Positions 42,486-50,278 of a DNA stretch of 64,000 bases are shown piece by piece; positions within the stretch are counted from its first letter, which is position 1, and each line of letters starts with the position of its first letter. A program made the position numbers and the translations under genes. Origin of the DNA: CAZAQV01 sp964487255 (GTDB taxonomy: Bacteria; Myxococcota_A; Polyangia; Polyangiales; CAZAQV01); the NCBI GenBank assembly GCA_964487255.1, contig CAZAQV010000019.1, positions 54,781-118,780 on the forward strand, given 5' to 3'. Below the pieces are notes generated by a model that was not told where the DNA came from, made no database searches, and worked only from the letters and a program-made list of their open reading frames with translations.

Positions 42486-45101
42486 CTAGGGCTCGCCGAG
42501 TGCTTCTAGCTCAAGCACAGGTTGTCCCTCTTCGCGGGAGCGCGCACGAGAGACCTCGAAGATGGCTGCCCAGTCGTGGTTGCCGGTTTCATCGGAGAGC
42601 ACTTGCGTGACGGTCCATCCGTCGTTTGTTGGCTCGATGGTCAGCCGCGATGGGGAACGAGCCGCCTGGTCGAGCAAGGGCTTGCCGTACTCGGCAAGAA
42701 AGGGAGCAAATGCGTCTTTGAGCTTCTCTGGTGGCCAGAGGCGCGCGTTGTCGAGTTCTTCGCTGGCCAAGTCGTAGCGCCCGCGGGCGAGCAATGCGAC
42801 AAAGCCAAAACAACCGCGTCGCAGTAGAGCGGTGAAGGCTTTTTCGTCTTGGGTGATGTCTTGGGCGTCGCCCGACGGGATGGGCTGATCGATTTCCTTC
42901 GGCGCAGCTTCCGGATCGCGCAGCTGGTTCCACTCGTCGAGCAAACTTGAGTCGACCGTCTTAAGCGTGGCTTCGAGCCAATCGATGAGCTCCCAAAGCG
43001 CGTCGTCCTTGCGTTCGTCGGGCACGGTTTGCAGCAAGACCTTGTACGCGCTCATCAAGTAGCGCAGCAGCACGCCCTCCGAACGAGCAAGACCGTATTC
43101 TTTGACGTAGGCATTGAAGTTCGCGCTCTTCTCCCACATGTCGCGCAGAATCGATTTGGGCGCGACGTTTTCGTCCTGCACCCAGGGCTCAGCCTCTTTG
43201 AATGCATTGAATGTCTGGTACAGAAATTCGGCGAGCGGCTTGGGATGTTCGACCTTTTCGAGCTGCTCCATGCGCTCTTCGTAGGGCACGCCATCGGCCT
43301 TGAGTTCGCTGACGAGGTCGCCACGCAGCTTGTCGAGCTGTTTGAGCAGCACGGCCCGCGGTTGCTCGAGCACCGACTCACAGATGGTGACCACGTCCAA
43401 TGCTCTTTGTTCTTCGCCTTGCGCTCCCCCCGAACCATGGATGTGGTTACTGCCACATCCGGTTCTCCCTGCGCTTGGCTCATCACGCGCGGCTTTGGGC
43501 GCCTCGCTCTCATGAAGAGAATCCAGGGCGTCGAGGGCGTAGAGCACGAACGGAGACAGGTCTTGGTTAAGCGCAAAGTCGAGCTGCAGGTCATGGGCCA
43601 CACGCACCAGGCGGCCTTGTGCGTCCGGCGCGTCGAGAACCTCAAGCACACCGGAGTTGCGGAGCGCGCGAAAGATCGCGATGGCGCGCAGACCGTGCTG
43701 TTTCTTTTCGCGCTCGCTTTCGTGCGAATCGCGGATCAAGGTCTTGAGCGCCGCGCAGCCATCACCCGGCCGATCGAGCAGTTGCATCACCATCGCATGC
43801 GAGACCGAAAACGATGATTGCAGCGGCTCGCTCTCACCGTCGATCAGTCGCTCAAAGGTCTGCGCGTCCCAATGCGCGTAGCCTCGCTCGGGTGGCTTTT
43901 TGCGCACAAGCTTGCGTAGCTTCTTCGCATCACCGGCGGCCTTGGCTTCGAGCTTCTTGTTCTCCACAACGTGCTCGGGGGCTTGCGCCCAGACCAGCCC
44001 CTTGTCGTCGAAGCCTTTGCGGCCGGCACGTCCCGCGATTTGCTTGAAGTCGCGCACCGATAGAACCGCTGTCTTCTCGCCGTCGTACTTACAAAGCTTC
44101 GTAAAGAGGACCGCTCGAATCGGTACGTTGATGCCCACGCCCAAGGTGTCCGTGCCACAGATCACCTTGAGCATCCCTTTTTGGGCCAGTTTTTCCACCA
44201 TCAGGCGATACTTGGGCAAGAGGCCCGCGTGGTGCACACCCACCCCGTGGTAAACGTAGCGACGAAGCTCTTTGCCAAAAGGCGTATCAAACTGAAACCC
44301 GCGCAGCTCGTCCTTGATAGCGGCCTTTTGCTCCTTGCTCAGAAAATCGACGCTCATCAGGTTCTGCGCCTCTTGCACTGCACTGCGTTGCGTAAAATGA
44401 ACGATGTACGCGGGTACGTTTCCGTCTTCAACCAACTGCTGAATGGAATGCAGGAGCGGGACTTCTCGGTACGCAAACTCAAGCGGGACGGGGCGCTCGG
44501 CGGTCTTCACCAACACCGTTTCGCGACCGGTTCGCTCACGCAGCTCGTTCTCGAAGCGTTCTGTGTCACCAAGTGTCGCCGACATGAGTAAGAACTGCGC
44601 CTGGGGCAACGTGAGCAGTGGAATCTGCCACGCCTTGCCGCGCTCGCGGTCGGCATAAAAATGAAACTCGTCCATCACCACTTGCGTCACATCGGCGCGT
44701 TCGCCCTCGGCGAGCGCGAGATTGGAGAGAATCTCGGCGGTACAGCAAATCACGGGTGCGTCGCGATTGACGCTGGCGTCCCCTGTCATCATGCCCACGT
44801 TGTCGGGGCCTAAGGTTCGAGAGAGCGCAAAGAACTTCTCGCTCACCAGTGCTTTGATGGGCGCCGTGTAAAAAGACCGACCGCCGCGACAAAGAACATC
44901 GAAGTGCGCAGCGAGCGCGACCATCGACTTGCCGGACCCAGTCGGCGTGTTGAGAATGACATTGTGGCCCGCATAAAGTTCGAGGATGGCCTCCTCCTGC
45001 GCGGGATAGAGCGAAAGCCCCTGCGCTTCGACCGCGGCCAAGAATGCCTCGAGGACCGCATCGGCCTCGTTTGCTGCCACAATTTCCGACGCAAGTTCCA
45101 C
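42486..45101 (-). CDS. DEAD/DEAH-box helicase with DUF3516-like C-terminus
   Basis: 871 aa. The helicase core has Walker A NTPTGSGKSMVALAAHF, the DExH box MDEFHFYAD, SATLGD and the late QIAGRAGRKG motif (motif VI). The C-terminal ~350 residues match the layout of DUF3516 helicases, related to the Ski2/Mtr4 group that unwinds RNA or structured nucleic acids. Around residues 535-565 a Gly/Ser/His-rich stretch (PSAGRTGCGSNHIHGSGG) interrupts otherwise helical sequence; it is encoded by a family A repeat inserted in frame (43408-43500). The gene is otherwise intact, so the insertion seems tolerated. Confidence 0.9.
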   Translation of the reverse strand: MELASEIVAANEADAVLEAFLAAVEAQGLSLYPAQEEAILELYAGHNVILNTPTGSGKSMVALAAHFDVLCRGGRSFYTAPIKALVSEKFFALSRTLGPDNVGMMTGDASVNRDAPVICCTAEILSNLALAEGERADVTQVVMDEFHFYADRERGKAWQIPLLTLPQAQFLLMSATLGDTERFENELRERTGRETVLVKTAERPVPLEFAYREVPLLHSIQQLVEDGNVPAYIVHFTQRSAVQEAQNLMSVDFLSKEQKAAIKDELRGFQFDTPFGKELRRYVYHGVGVHHAGLLPKYRLMVEKLAQKGMLKVICGTDTLGVGINVPIRAVLFTKLCKYDGEKTAVLSVRDFKQIAGRAGRKGFDDKGLVWAQAPEHVVENKKLEAKAAGDAKKLRKLVRKKPPERGYAHWDAQTFERLIDGESEPLQSSFSVSHAMVMQLLDRPGDGCAALKTLIRDSHESEREKKQHGLRAIAIFRALRNSGVLEVLDAPDAQGRLVRVAHDLQLDFALNQDLSPFVLYALDALDSLHESEAPKAARDEPSAGRTGCGSNHIHGSGGAQGEEQRALDVVTICESVLEQPRAVLLKQLDKLRGDLVSELKADGVPYEERMEQLEKVEHPKPLAEFLYQTFNAFKEAEPWVQDENVAPKSILRDMWEKSANFNAYVKEYGLARSEGVLLRYLMSAYKVLLQTVPDERKDDALWELIDWLEATLKTVDSSLLDEWNQLRDPEAAPKEIDQPIPSGDAQDITQDEKAFTALLRRGCFGFVALLARGRYDLASEELDNARLWPPEKLKDAFAPFLAEYGKPLLDQAARSPSRLTIEPTNDGWTVTQVLSDETGNHDWAAIFEVSRARSREEGQPVLELEALGEP
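43408..43500 (+). repeat. Family A palindromic element, copy A2, inside the helicase gene
   Basis: Core: GAACC (43432-43436), bulge AT, GGATGTGG (43439-43446), loop TTACTG, CCACATCC (43453-43460), GGTTC (43461-43465). The flanks TTCTTCGCCTTGCGC and CGCTTGGCTCATC resemble those of the other copies. The length keeps the helicase reading frame. Exact ends are uncertain because the flanks have diverged. Confidence 0.7.
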
Positions 45102-45364
45102 CTCAAGCGTGTTAGCGGAATCGACCGAATAAGAACACCAAATGCTCCGGATCGTGGGATTTTTTCACCCCCAGCTGTACGCGATCAGCACGATAACACA
45201 GAATAATTGGCCACTCCCTTGACCGGCACAGGAAGTGCAGACAGATAGCTCCGCGTGCAACTGAGCCAGCATAAGAATCGTGGTCGAGCCATCGAGTTGG
45301 TCGCCGCGGCGCTATGGATCGCCGCCCTTCTCTTGGCGCTCGCACCCAACTAGAACCCACTGCT
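45102..45364. other. Intergenic region with possible 32-codon ORF
   Basis: 263 bases between the helicase start and the DUF72 stop. The only coding hint is a GTG-started ORF at 45255-45353 (plus strand) encoding 32 aa with a hydrophobic stretch (ELVAAALWIAALLLALAP), which looks like a single-helix microprotein. No ribosome site is obvious. The helicase promoter should lie within 45110-45230, but no clear -35/-10 pair stands out. Confidence 0.35.
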
Positions 45365-46078
45365 TTAGACGCCTGAGTCGGCGAGCTTTTGTAGCCGCAT
45401 CGCAAGCTTGGGGGCGGCGCCGTCGTCCTCGTGCTTGAAGAACACGTACACTTCTTCGAAACCTTGCTCGCGCAAGCGCTCAAGCCACTGGCTGAGCTCT
45501 TCGTCGCGATAGTCGTCCTTGCGAAGGCGCAGAAACGCAATGTCCGAAGTCCTGATCAGCGGCGCCGTTTTGCTTTCGTCTTCCCAGTCGGCCACCGCGA
45601 GGGTCGCGTTCGCCTTGCGCAGCGTCTCGTAGACGTCTTCATCGAACCACGTACGCGAGCGAAACTCGAACGCGGCGCGCAAGCCTTCGGGCAGCTGCGC
45701 GACAAAGGCGCCGAGGATGTCGATGTCCATTTTCAGATACGGCGGCGTCTGAAAGAGGACGGGTCCGAGCCGATCTTGGAAAGGTTCGAGCTTGGACCAA
45801 AGGTAGCGAAGCGAGTCGAAGCTCTCTTCGCCGAGCTTTGCCGAGTGCGTAATCCGACGCGATGCTTTGAACACGAAACGAAAGTGCACAGGCGCCGTGT
45901 CGACCCACTTGGCGATCATCTCCGAGCGGGGCATGCGGTAGAAGGTGTTGTTGATCTCGACGGTGCGCAGTCGCTCGCTGTAATAGGCGAACATCTGCTT
46001 GTCCGGGTGCTTCTCGGGGTAAAAAGGCCCCCTCCACTCTTTGTACGAAAACCCGCTACTGCCGGCGTAGAGTTTCAT
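45365..46078 (-). CDS. DUF72 family protein (YecE-like)
   Basis: 237 aa. DUF72 proteins have a TIM-barrel-like fold and unknown activity. The start MKLYAGSSGFSYKEWRGPFYP, the VEINNTFYRMP segment, FVFKASRRITH and AAFEFRSRTWFDEDVY are all standard family features. The length is normal and the start is clear. Neighbours give no clue to function. Confidence 0.93.
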   Translation of the reverse strand: MKLYAGSSGFSYKEWRGPFYPEKHPDKQMFAYYSERLRTVEINNTFYRMPRSEMIAKWVDTAPVHFRFVFKASRRITHSAKLGEESFDSLRYLWSKLEPFQDRLGPVLFQTPPYLKMDIDILGAFVAQLPEGLRAAFEFRSRTWFDEDVYETLRKANATLAVADWEDESKTAPLIRTSDIAFLRLRKDDYRDEELSQWLERLREQGFEEVYVFFKHEDDGAAPKLAMRLQKLADSGV

Positions 46079-46239
46079 CCGCGTTAACTACACCGAGCCC
46101 TGTGACCGAGCATGGCGAGGACGCTCGTCGAAAACCCGGCGAGCGTCACACGAGCATATAATTGCGGGTTTTTATCCACTCGACAAGCTCAGAGGCTGTT
46201 TCCGATTGCATAACACATCATTTTTGATATGTATTGGGC

Positions 46240-47022
46240 ATGAAGCGCATGCGCAGGAGTGTCCTCTTCGCCCTACTCGGGCCTGCTGCGCGCCTTCGTG
46301 CCCTCGCCGATGTCCCGACGAAGGAGCTCGAAGAGTGGGTGCGCCTCGCGAACTTTCGCGCGCTGCGCGACGACGGCAAGACGATCCCGGAGGCGGCCGA
46401 AAAGCTTGGCGTGAGCGTGCCGACCGCAAGCCGCATCGCCAAGAAGCTGCGCAGTGACTTCCTGACGCCCGACGAAGAATACGCCCTGCCCAAGCGTTTG
46501 CTCTTCGCGCTGCAAGAGCGACCGCTCAGCGAGGCTCGTTTCAAGCAGCTCTTTGCCGAAACGGACGAGAGAGAGATCGATCGCGCACTCGCCAAGCTTG
46601 TGGAGGAAGGGCGCATCGAACTTCGAAACGGCCGCACGCCGCAGTACCACGTGACCAAACGCGAAGAACGCATGGTCGGTCCCGACGCACCGTCTCGCAT
46701 CGGGGCGCTCGAGAGTCTGCTTCGATCGCTGTCGGACTTGGTGCGCGTGCGTTTTTTCGAAGAGCGAGACGCGGGCTTTGCCCGAACGCTTACATTCCGC
46801 GTTCACCCGGAGCACGAAGCTCGTTTGCGCGAACTCTACGAGCAAACCATTTGGCCTGCGCTGCGCGACCTCGACGCCGAGGCCGAAGGCTGCGACGACG
46901 CACAGCCGATCCAGTTCACCGTGTTCTGGACCCCACAAGATTCAACAAAAGGGAACGAGGACATCACGAAGTTGGTCCCTAGGTTGCGAAAAGAAAGATC
47001 AGGAAAGGCAGAAGTAAAATGA
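46240..47022 (+). CDS. Helix-turn-helix regulator-like protein
   Basis: 260 aa from ATG 46240. An HTH is visible at residues ~45-72 (GKTIPEAAEKLGVSVPTASRIAKKL). A second winged-helix-like part (ERPLSEARFKQLFAETDEREIDRALAKLVEEGRIEL) is followed by a C-terminal sensing or dimerisation region. An imperfect inverted repeat ACACATCA/TGATATGT at 46212-46232 lies in the promoter and may be the operator. The stop overlaps the next start by 4 bases, so regulator and lipoprotein are translationally coupled. The precise family was not recognised. Confidence 0.7.
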   Translation: MKRMRRSVLFALLGPAARLRALADVPTKELEEWVRLANFRALRDDGKTIPEAAEKLGVSVPTASRIAKKLRSDFLTPDEEYALPKRLLFALQERPLSEARFKQLFAETDEREIDRALAKLVEEGRIELRNGRTPQYHVTKREERMVGPDAPSRIGALESLLRSLSDLVRVRFFEERDAGFARTLTFRVHPEHEARLRELYEQTIWPALRDLDAEAEGCDDAQPIQFTVFWTPQDSTKGNEDITKLVPRLRKERSGKAEVK

Positions 47023-47909
47023 ACGTGTTGAAGAAACTTTGTATTGGGTGGGTCATCGCATTGGCCAGTTTGTCGATGGTCGGTTGCGCGAGGGAGCATG
47101 GGCACGGTTGCGGCGCAGGCGATGAACTACAGTTCGAAGGCGCCACGTACTGCGTGTACAAAGCGAGCATCATCGAAGAAGGCTTTTCGTGCCCCGCCCA
47201 CGTAGCGAACGAATACGACTTCGATGGCTACAAGGCCTGCGGCGTGCCCGCCGAGCCCCCCGAGGACCTCGAAGAGGAGGTCTACCGCGTGTACAAAAGC
47301 GACGCCGGTCTCGGCAGCGGCTGCACGGGAACGCCACCCAACTGTAGTCAGGACATTGGCGCAGGTTGTTGCGGTGATGTCGAGATGCAATCCACGTGCA
47401 CCAGCGGAACATGGACCTGCCCCGGCACCATGATTCCGCTAGCCGAATGCAGTGGGTTTGGACCGAGCTGCCTCTACGGCGACGGTGGCGTGGACGACGG
47501 CGGAGTGACGAGCACCAACATGTTCCACCTCGAGCCTGTGCCCATCGATCCGGTTTCACTCCGGCTTAACGACGATGGCACCTTCGAGTGGATCAAGGAT
47601 GGTTGCGACTTCGGCAATCGGAGCGAGGGTCGCTACGTGCTGGGCGAGACCATCATCGACCTACAACCCGCGGATGGCAAAACGACGTTTGACTGGATCG
47701 ATGCAGACACCGATCAGATCGTGGAGCTCACCGAGCTTCGTGCGCGCTTCGAGCGAACGGCCAACGCGCCCGAGGGCGTCGTTTATGACCGCATCACCGT
47801 CGAGTTCGACACGGCGACGCAAGTCTGGGACCTCGGCGGCGTGTGCCCTGTGTGCGGAGAGCTTGGCCCCAGCGAAACCGTCGCGTGCGACAAGTTCCGC
47901 GGCGAGTAA
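47019..47909 (+). CDS. Cys-rich secreted lipoprotein coupled to the HTH gene
   Basis: 296 aa. The signal peptide ends at Cys 23 (SLSMVGC). About 18 Cys residues, in patterns such as GCTGTPPNCSQDIGAGCC and VCPVCGELG, suggest a disulfide-rich extracellular protein. The middle has an Asp/Gly linker (YGDGGVDDGGV) followed by a beta-rich domain. No family recognised. Its ATG overlaps the regulator stop (ATGA), an unusual pairing of a transcription factor and a surface lipoprotein. Confidence 0.75.
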   Translation: MNVLKKLCIGWVIALASLSMVGCAREHGHGCGAGDELQFEGATYCVYKASIIEEGFSCPAHVANEYDFDGYKACGVPAEPPEDLEEEVYRVYKSDAGLGSGCTGTPPNCSQDIGAGCCGDVEMQSTCTSGTWTCPGTMIPLAECSGFGPSCLYGDGGVDDGGVTSTNMFHLEPVPIDPVSLRLNDDGTFEWIKDGCDFGNRSEGRYVLGETIIDLQPADGKTTFDWIDADTDQIVELTELRARFERTANAPEGVVYDRITVEFDTATQVWDLGGVCPVCGELGPSETVACDKFRGE

Positions 47910-48181
47910 TCCGAAACGAGCGCCCTGCTTTTTGGGCGCCTGGAGGGTCGGCAACGACCGACAGAGCCGGTAGAGCGAAGCCATCTGCGCGATACGGCGC
48001 GTGACGAGTTCGTCCGTAAGCTCGGGACGCTCAACCGTCACGTTCCCCACTTGGCGCATGGCTTCAGTCACCGCTAAACCCAAAAGCTTCGAGGTCAGCA
48101 ATATCACGATGTCCACGCACGAGGCGAGACGGGTATAGCAGCGCAGCGGGCGCGCTGAGCGCAACCTGCTAGGGTCCGCCG
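47910..48181. other. Intergenic region with hairpin and possible gene remnant
   Basis: A 6-bp hairpin GCGCCC/GGGCGC with a T-containing loop follows the lipoprotein stop (about 47920-47939) and may act as terminator. On the minus strand, a frame from 48164 reads protein-like sequence (LTSKLLGLAVTEAMRQVGN, RPELTDELVTRRIAQMASLY) before running antisense into the lipoprotein gene. This may be a real small gene or a degraded one; no promoter is evident. Confidence 0.35.
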
Positions 48182-49159
48182 ATGTTCCGCCTCAGCTTCA
48201 TATGTCTCACTCTCATCACCGCTTTCGGTTGTTCGGACGACGACGCCAAGAACAGCGCCGACGCCGCGATCGACAGCCGTGCGGATTCCGCCCAGCCAGA
48301 TGCTGCGACGGACAGCGAGGTCGGTGGCGACGCGTCCGGCGACGCCGACACGACAGAGGACGCATCTGCTGGCGAGGCCAGCGCCGGGGACGGAGTGGCA
48401 GATGCGGGGGGCAACTGCAGCGGAACCATCGGTGCCACGGCGAGCGCCGAGACGTTGGGCGCCACCGTCTATAACTCCGGTGAAACCGTTGTCGTCTCCG
48501 ACGTGATCTTTGACGCGGCCACAGGCGAGAACTTGGTCACGGTGACCGGCGCCGCCACCAATGTCGTCTTTGAGCGTGTCACCTTTCGCGGTAGCGCGGT
48601 TGGTGACTCCGGGCGCACACTCAGCGTCGGTGGGCAGGCCTCGGTCGAGATTCGCAACGCCATCTTCGAAGGCACCCCCGCCGAAGACCACATTCTCTTC
48701 TCAGGACACGAACCGAGCAACATCGATTGTACCCGGTTCACCTCGAGCCCGGGCGGCGCACACATCAACATCGCACAGGGCGGCGAAGTGCTCGTCAGCA
48801 ACAGCGACTTTTCCGGTGGCGGCGCCATCGAAAACCGCAACGCCTTTTCCTTTTTGGAGCTAAGCAACAGCATCGCAGCGGGCGAAGTGCTGCTCGACGA
48901 AGGTACAACGGGCGTCATCTTCCAAAGCGATGTCGCGATGCTCAAGCTCTACCTCGCCGTTAACACGCTCGTCGAGGGCAACCGAATCAACCTCGTCGAA
49001 CACGGCGATGCCGCGAGCGACAACGACGCCATCGACACCTACTTTTTGAACAACGAGATCGAAAGCGCCGAGGATAACGACGGCAGCTGCTATGCGGTCG
49101 GCAACACGGGCGCTGACCCCGTTCCCTTTTGCATGCAAGAGGCCGCACCCTGGCACTAA
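48182..49159 (+). CDS. Secreted lipoprotein, likely right-handed beta-helix
   Basis: 325 aa. The signal peptide ends at Cys 17 (LITAFGC), followed by a ~75-residue Asp/Ala/Glu linker (DAAIDSRADSAQPDAATDSE). The rest contains short repeating strands with Asn/Val/Phe at regular spacing (VVFERVTFRG, VEIRNAIFEG, VLVSNSDFSG, LVEGNRINLVEHG), typical of pectate-lyase-like parallel beta helices. No catalytic residues could be identified. Possible polysaccharide binding or lyase role. The stop codon overlaps the left edge of a family B repeat. Confidence 0.75.
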   Translation: MFRLSFICLTLITAFGCSDDDAKNSADAAIDSRADSAQPDAATDSEVGGDASGDADTTEDASAGEASAGDGVADAGGNCSGTIGATASAETLGATVYNSGETVVVSDVIFDAATGENLVTVTGAATNVVFERVTFRGSAVGDSGRTLSVGGQASVEIRNAIFEGTPAEDHILFSGHEPSNIDCTRFTSSPGGAHINIAQGGEVLVSNSDFSGGGAIENRNAFSFLELSNSIAAGEVLLDEGTTGVIFQSDVAMLKLYLAVNTLVEGNRINLVEHGDAASDNDAIDTYFLNNEIESAEDNDGSCYAVGNTGADPVPFCMQEAAPWH

Positions 49160-49300
49160 ACAGTATCGCCTAGAAAACGATCCAATACGCGATACTTCGT
49201 CGATGTCTGCGGTGCCTACGCACCTATTCAACATAGGCTTACGCGGGCTCCTCGCCATCTCCTCGTCTCGCTTTTGTCTCGTTTCCCATCCGACACTGTT
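49159..49300. repeat. Family B palindromic element, copy B2
   Basis: 142 bp, about 75-80% identical by eye to copy B1. The ends are AACAGTATCG and CGACACTGTT; the tip pairs CCTAT (49223-49227) with ATAGG (49233-49237); GATGTC (49202-49207) faces GCCATC (49254-49259). Most changes relative to B1 are compensatory. It lies between the converging beta-helix and ku genes, the same arrangement as B1. Confidence 0.8.
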
Positions 49301-49314
49301 TGGAGTTCCTGGTC

Positions 49315-50196
49315 CTATGAACCGGTGGCTTTCTTTTCAGGCTCATCGGACGCTTCGGCCTTTTTGAGCGACTTGGCTTTGGGCTTGCCGTCTTCGCCCA
49401 GGGCGTTGCCTTGGTCAGGTCCGTTACCCGAGTCGAGCGAAGCCTTGAGCGCCTCGAAGAGATCGACGATTTGCGCCGCGGGCGCATCAGGCATGGCCGC
49501 GATTTCGAGCCCAGCCGACTTTTCCTCGATCGCTTGGACGACGCGATCGCGATACTCGTCGCGATACTTGTCGGCGCGAAACTGCTTCGAACTGAGTTGC
49601 TCGATGAGCTGGTCGGCCAGCTCGGGCTCGCCGGGGCGTAGCTTCACCTCGTCTCCGACGTCGACGTCTTCGAACGCACGCACCTCGTCGGCGTAGTAGA
49701 GCTGGTGCATGAGCAGGCCCTCTTTATACGGACGCAAAAGCACAAGCTGTTCCTTACCGCGCGTCCAGTAGCGCCCGACCGCGACCTTGCCGGTGCGATC
49801 CATTGAGGCGCTTAGCAGCTTATACGCCTTTTGACCGCCCTTCCCGGGACCTAGGTAGTAGCTCTTTTCAACTTGAATCAAGTCCACGGTGTCAAGCGGC
49901 ACGAACTCCAAAATATCGAGCGTGTTGCTCTTGGGCGTATCGAGGGCTTTGAGTTCCTCAGCAGTGAAACGAACGAACTGGCCTTTGACAACCTCATAGC
50001 CCTTCTCCGTCTCACTTCGCTTGACCTCTTCTTCGCAGTCCGGACACCAGAGCTTTTGGCGCACGCGGTTGCCGCACTTGGGGTGCACCATATTGAAGCT
50101 CACGCTTTGCGATGACGCAGCAGTGAACACCTTGATCGGAATTGAAACCAAACCAAAACTGATGGTCGCCGAAGATATCGCTCGCGGAGGGCTCAT
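49315..50196 (-). CDS. ku: Ku DNA end-binding protein (NHEJ)
   Basis: 293 aa from ATG 50196. Bacterial Ku forms homodimers that thread onto broken DNA ends and recruit LigD. The start SPPRAISSATISFGLVSIPIKVFTA and the Cys-containing HPKCGNRVRQKLWCPDCEEEV match the family, as does KSYYLGPGKGGQKAYKLL. The C-terminal tail is basic, Lys/Pro-rich and low complexity (GKPKAKSLKKAEASDEPEKK). The ligD gene lies 10 kb away on the other strand. Divergent from kup with about 80 bases between. Confidence 0.95.
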   Translation of the reverse strand: MSPPRAISSATISFGLVSIPIKVFTAASSQSVSFNMVHPKCGNRVRQKLWCPDCEEEVKRSETEKGYEVVKGQFVRFTAEELKALDTPKSNTLDILEFVPLDTVDLIQVEKSYYLGPGKGGQKAYKLLSASMDRTGKVAVGRYWTRGKEQLVLLRPYKEGLLMHQLYYADEVRAFEDVDVGDEVKLRPGEPELADQLIEQLSSKQFRADKYRDEYRDRVVQAIEEKSAGLEIAAMPDAPAAQIVDLFEALKASLDSGNGPDQGNALGEDGKPKAKSLKKAEASDEPEKKATGS

Positions 50197-50278
50197 AGGC
50201 CAATTGTAGTGTTCTGAGTGCGAAGGAGACAAACTAGCGAAGAAGGAGCGTCGAAAGGACGGGTTTTGTTGCATAGTC

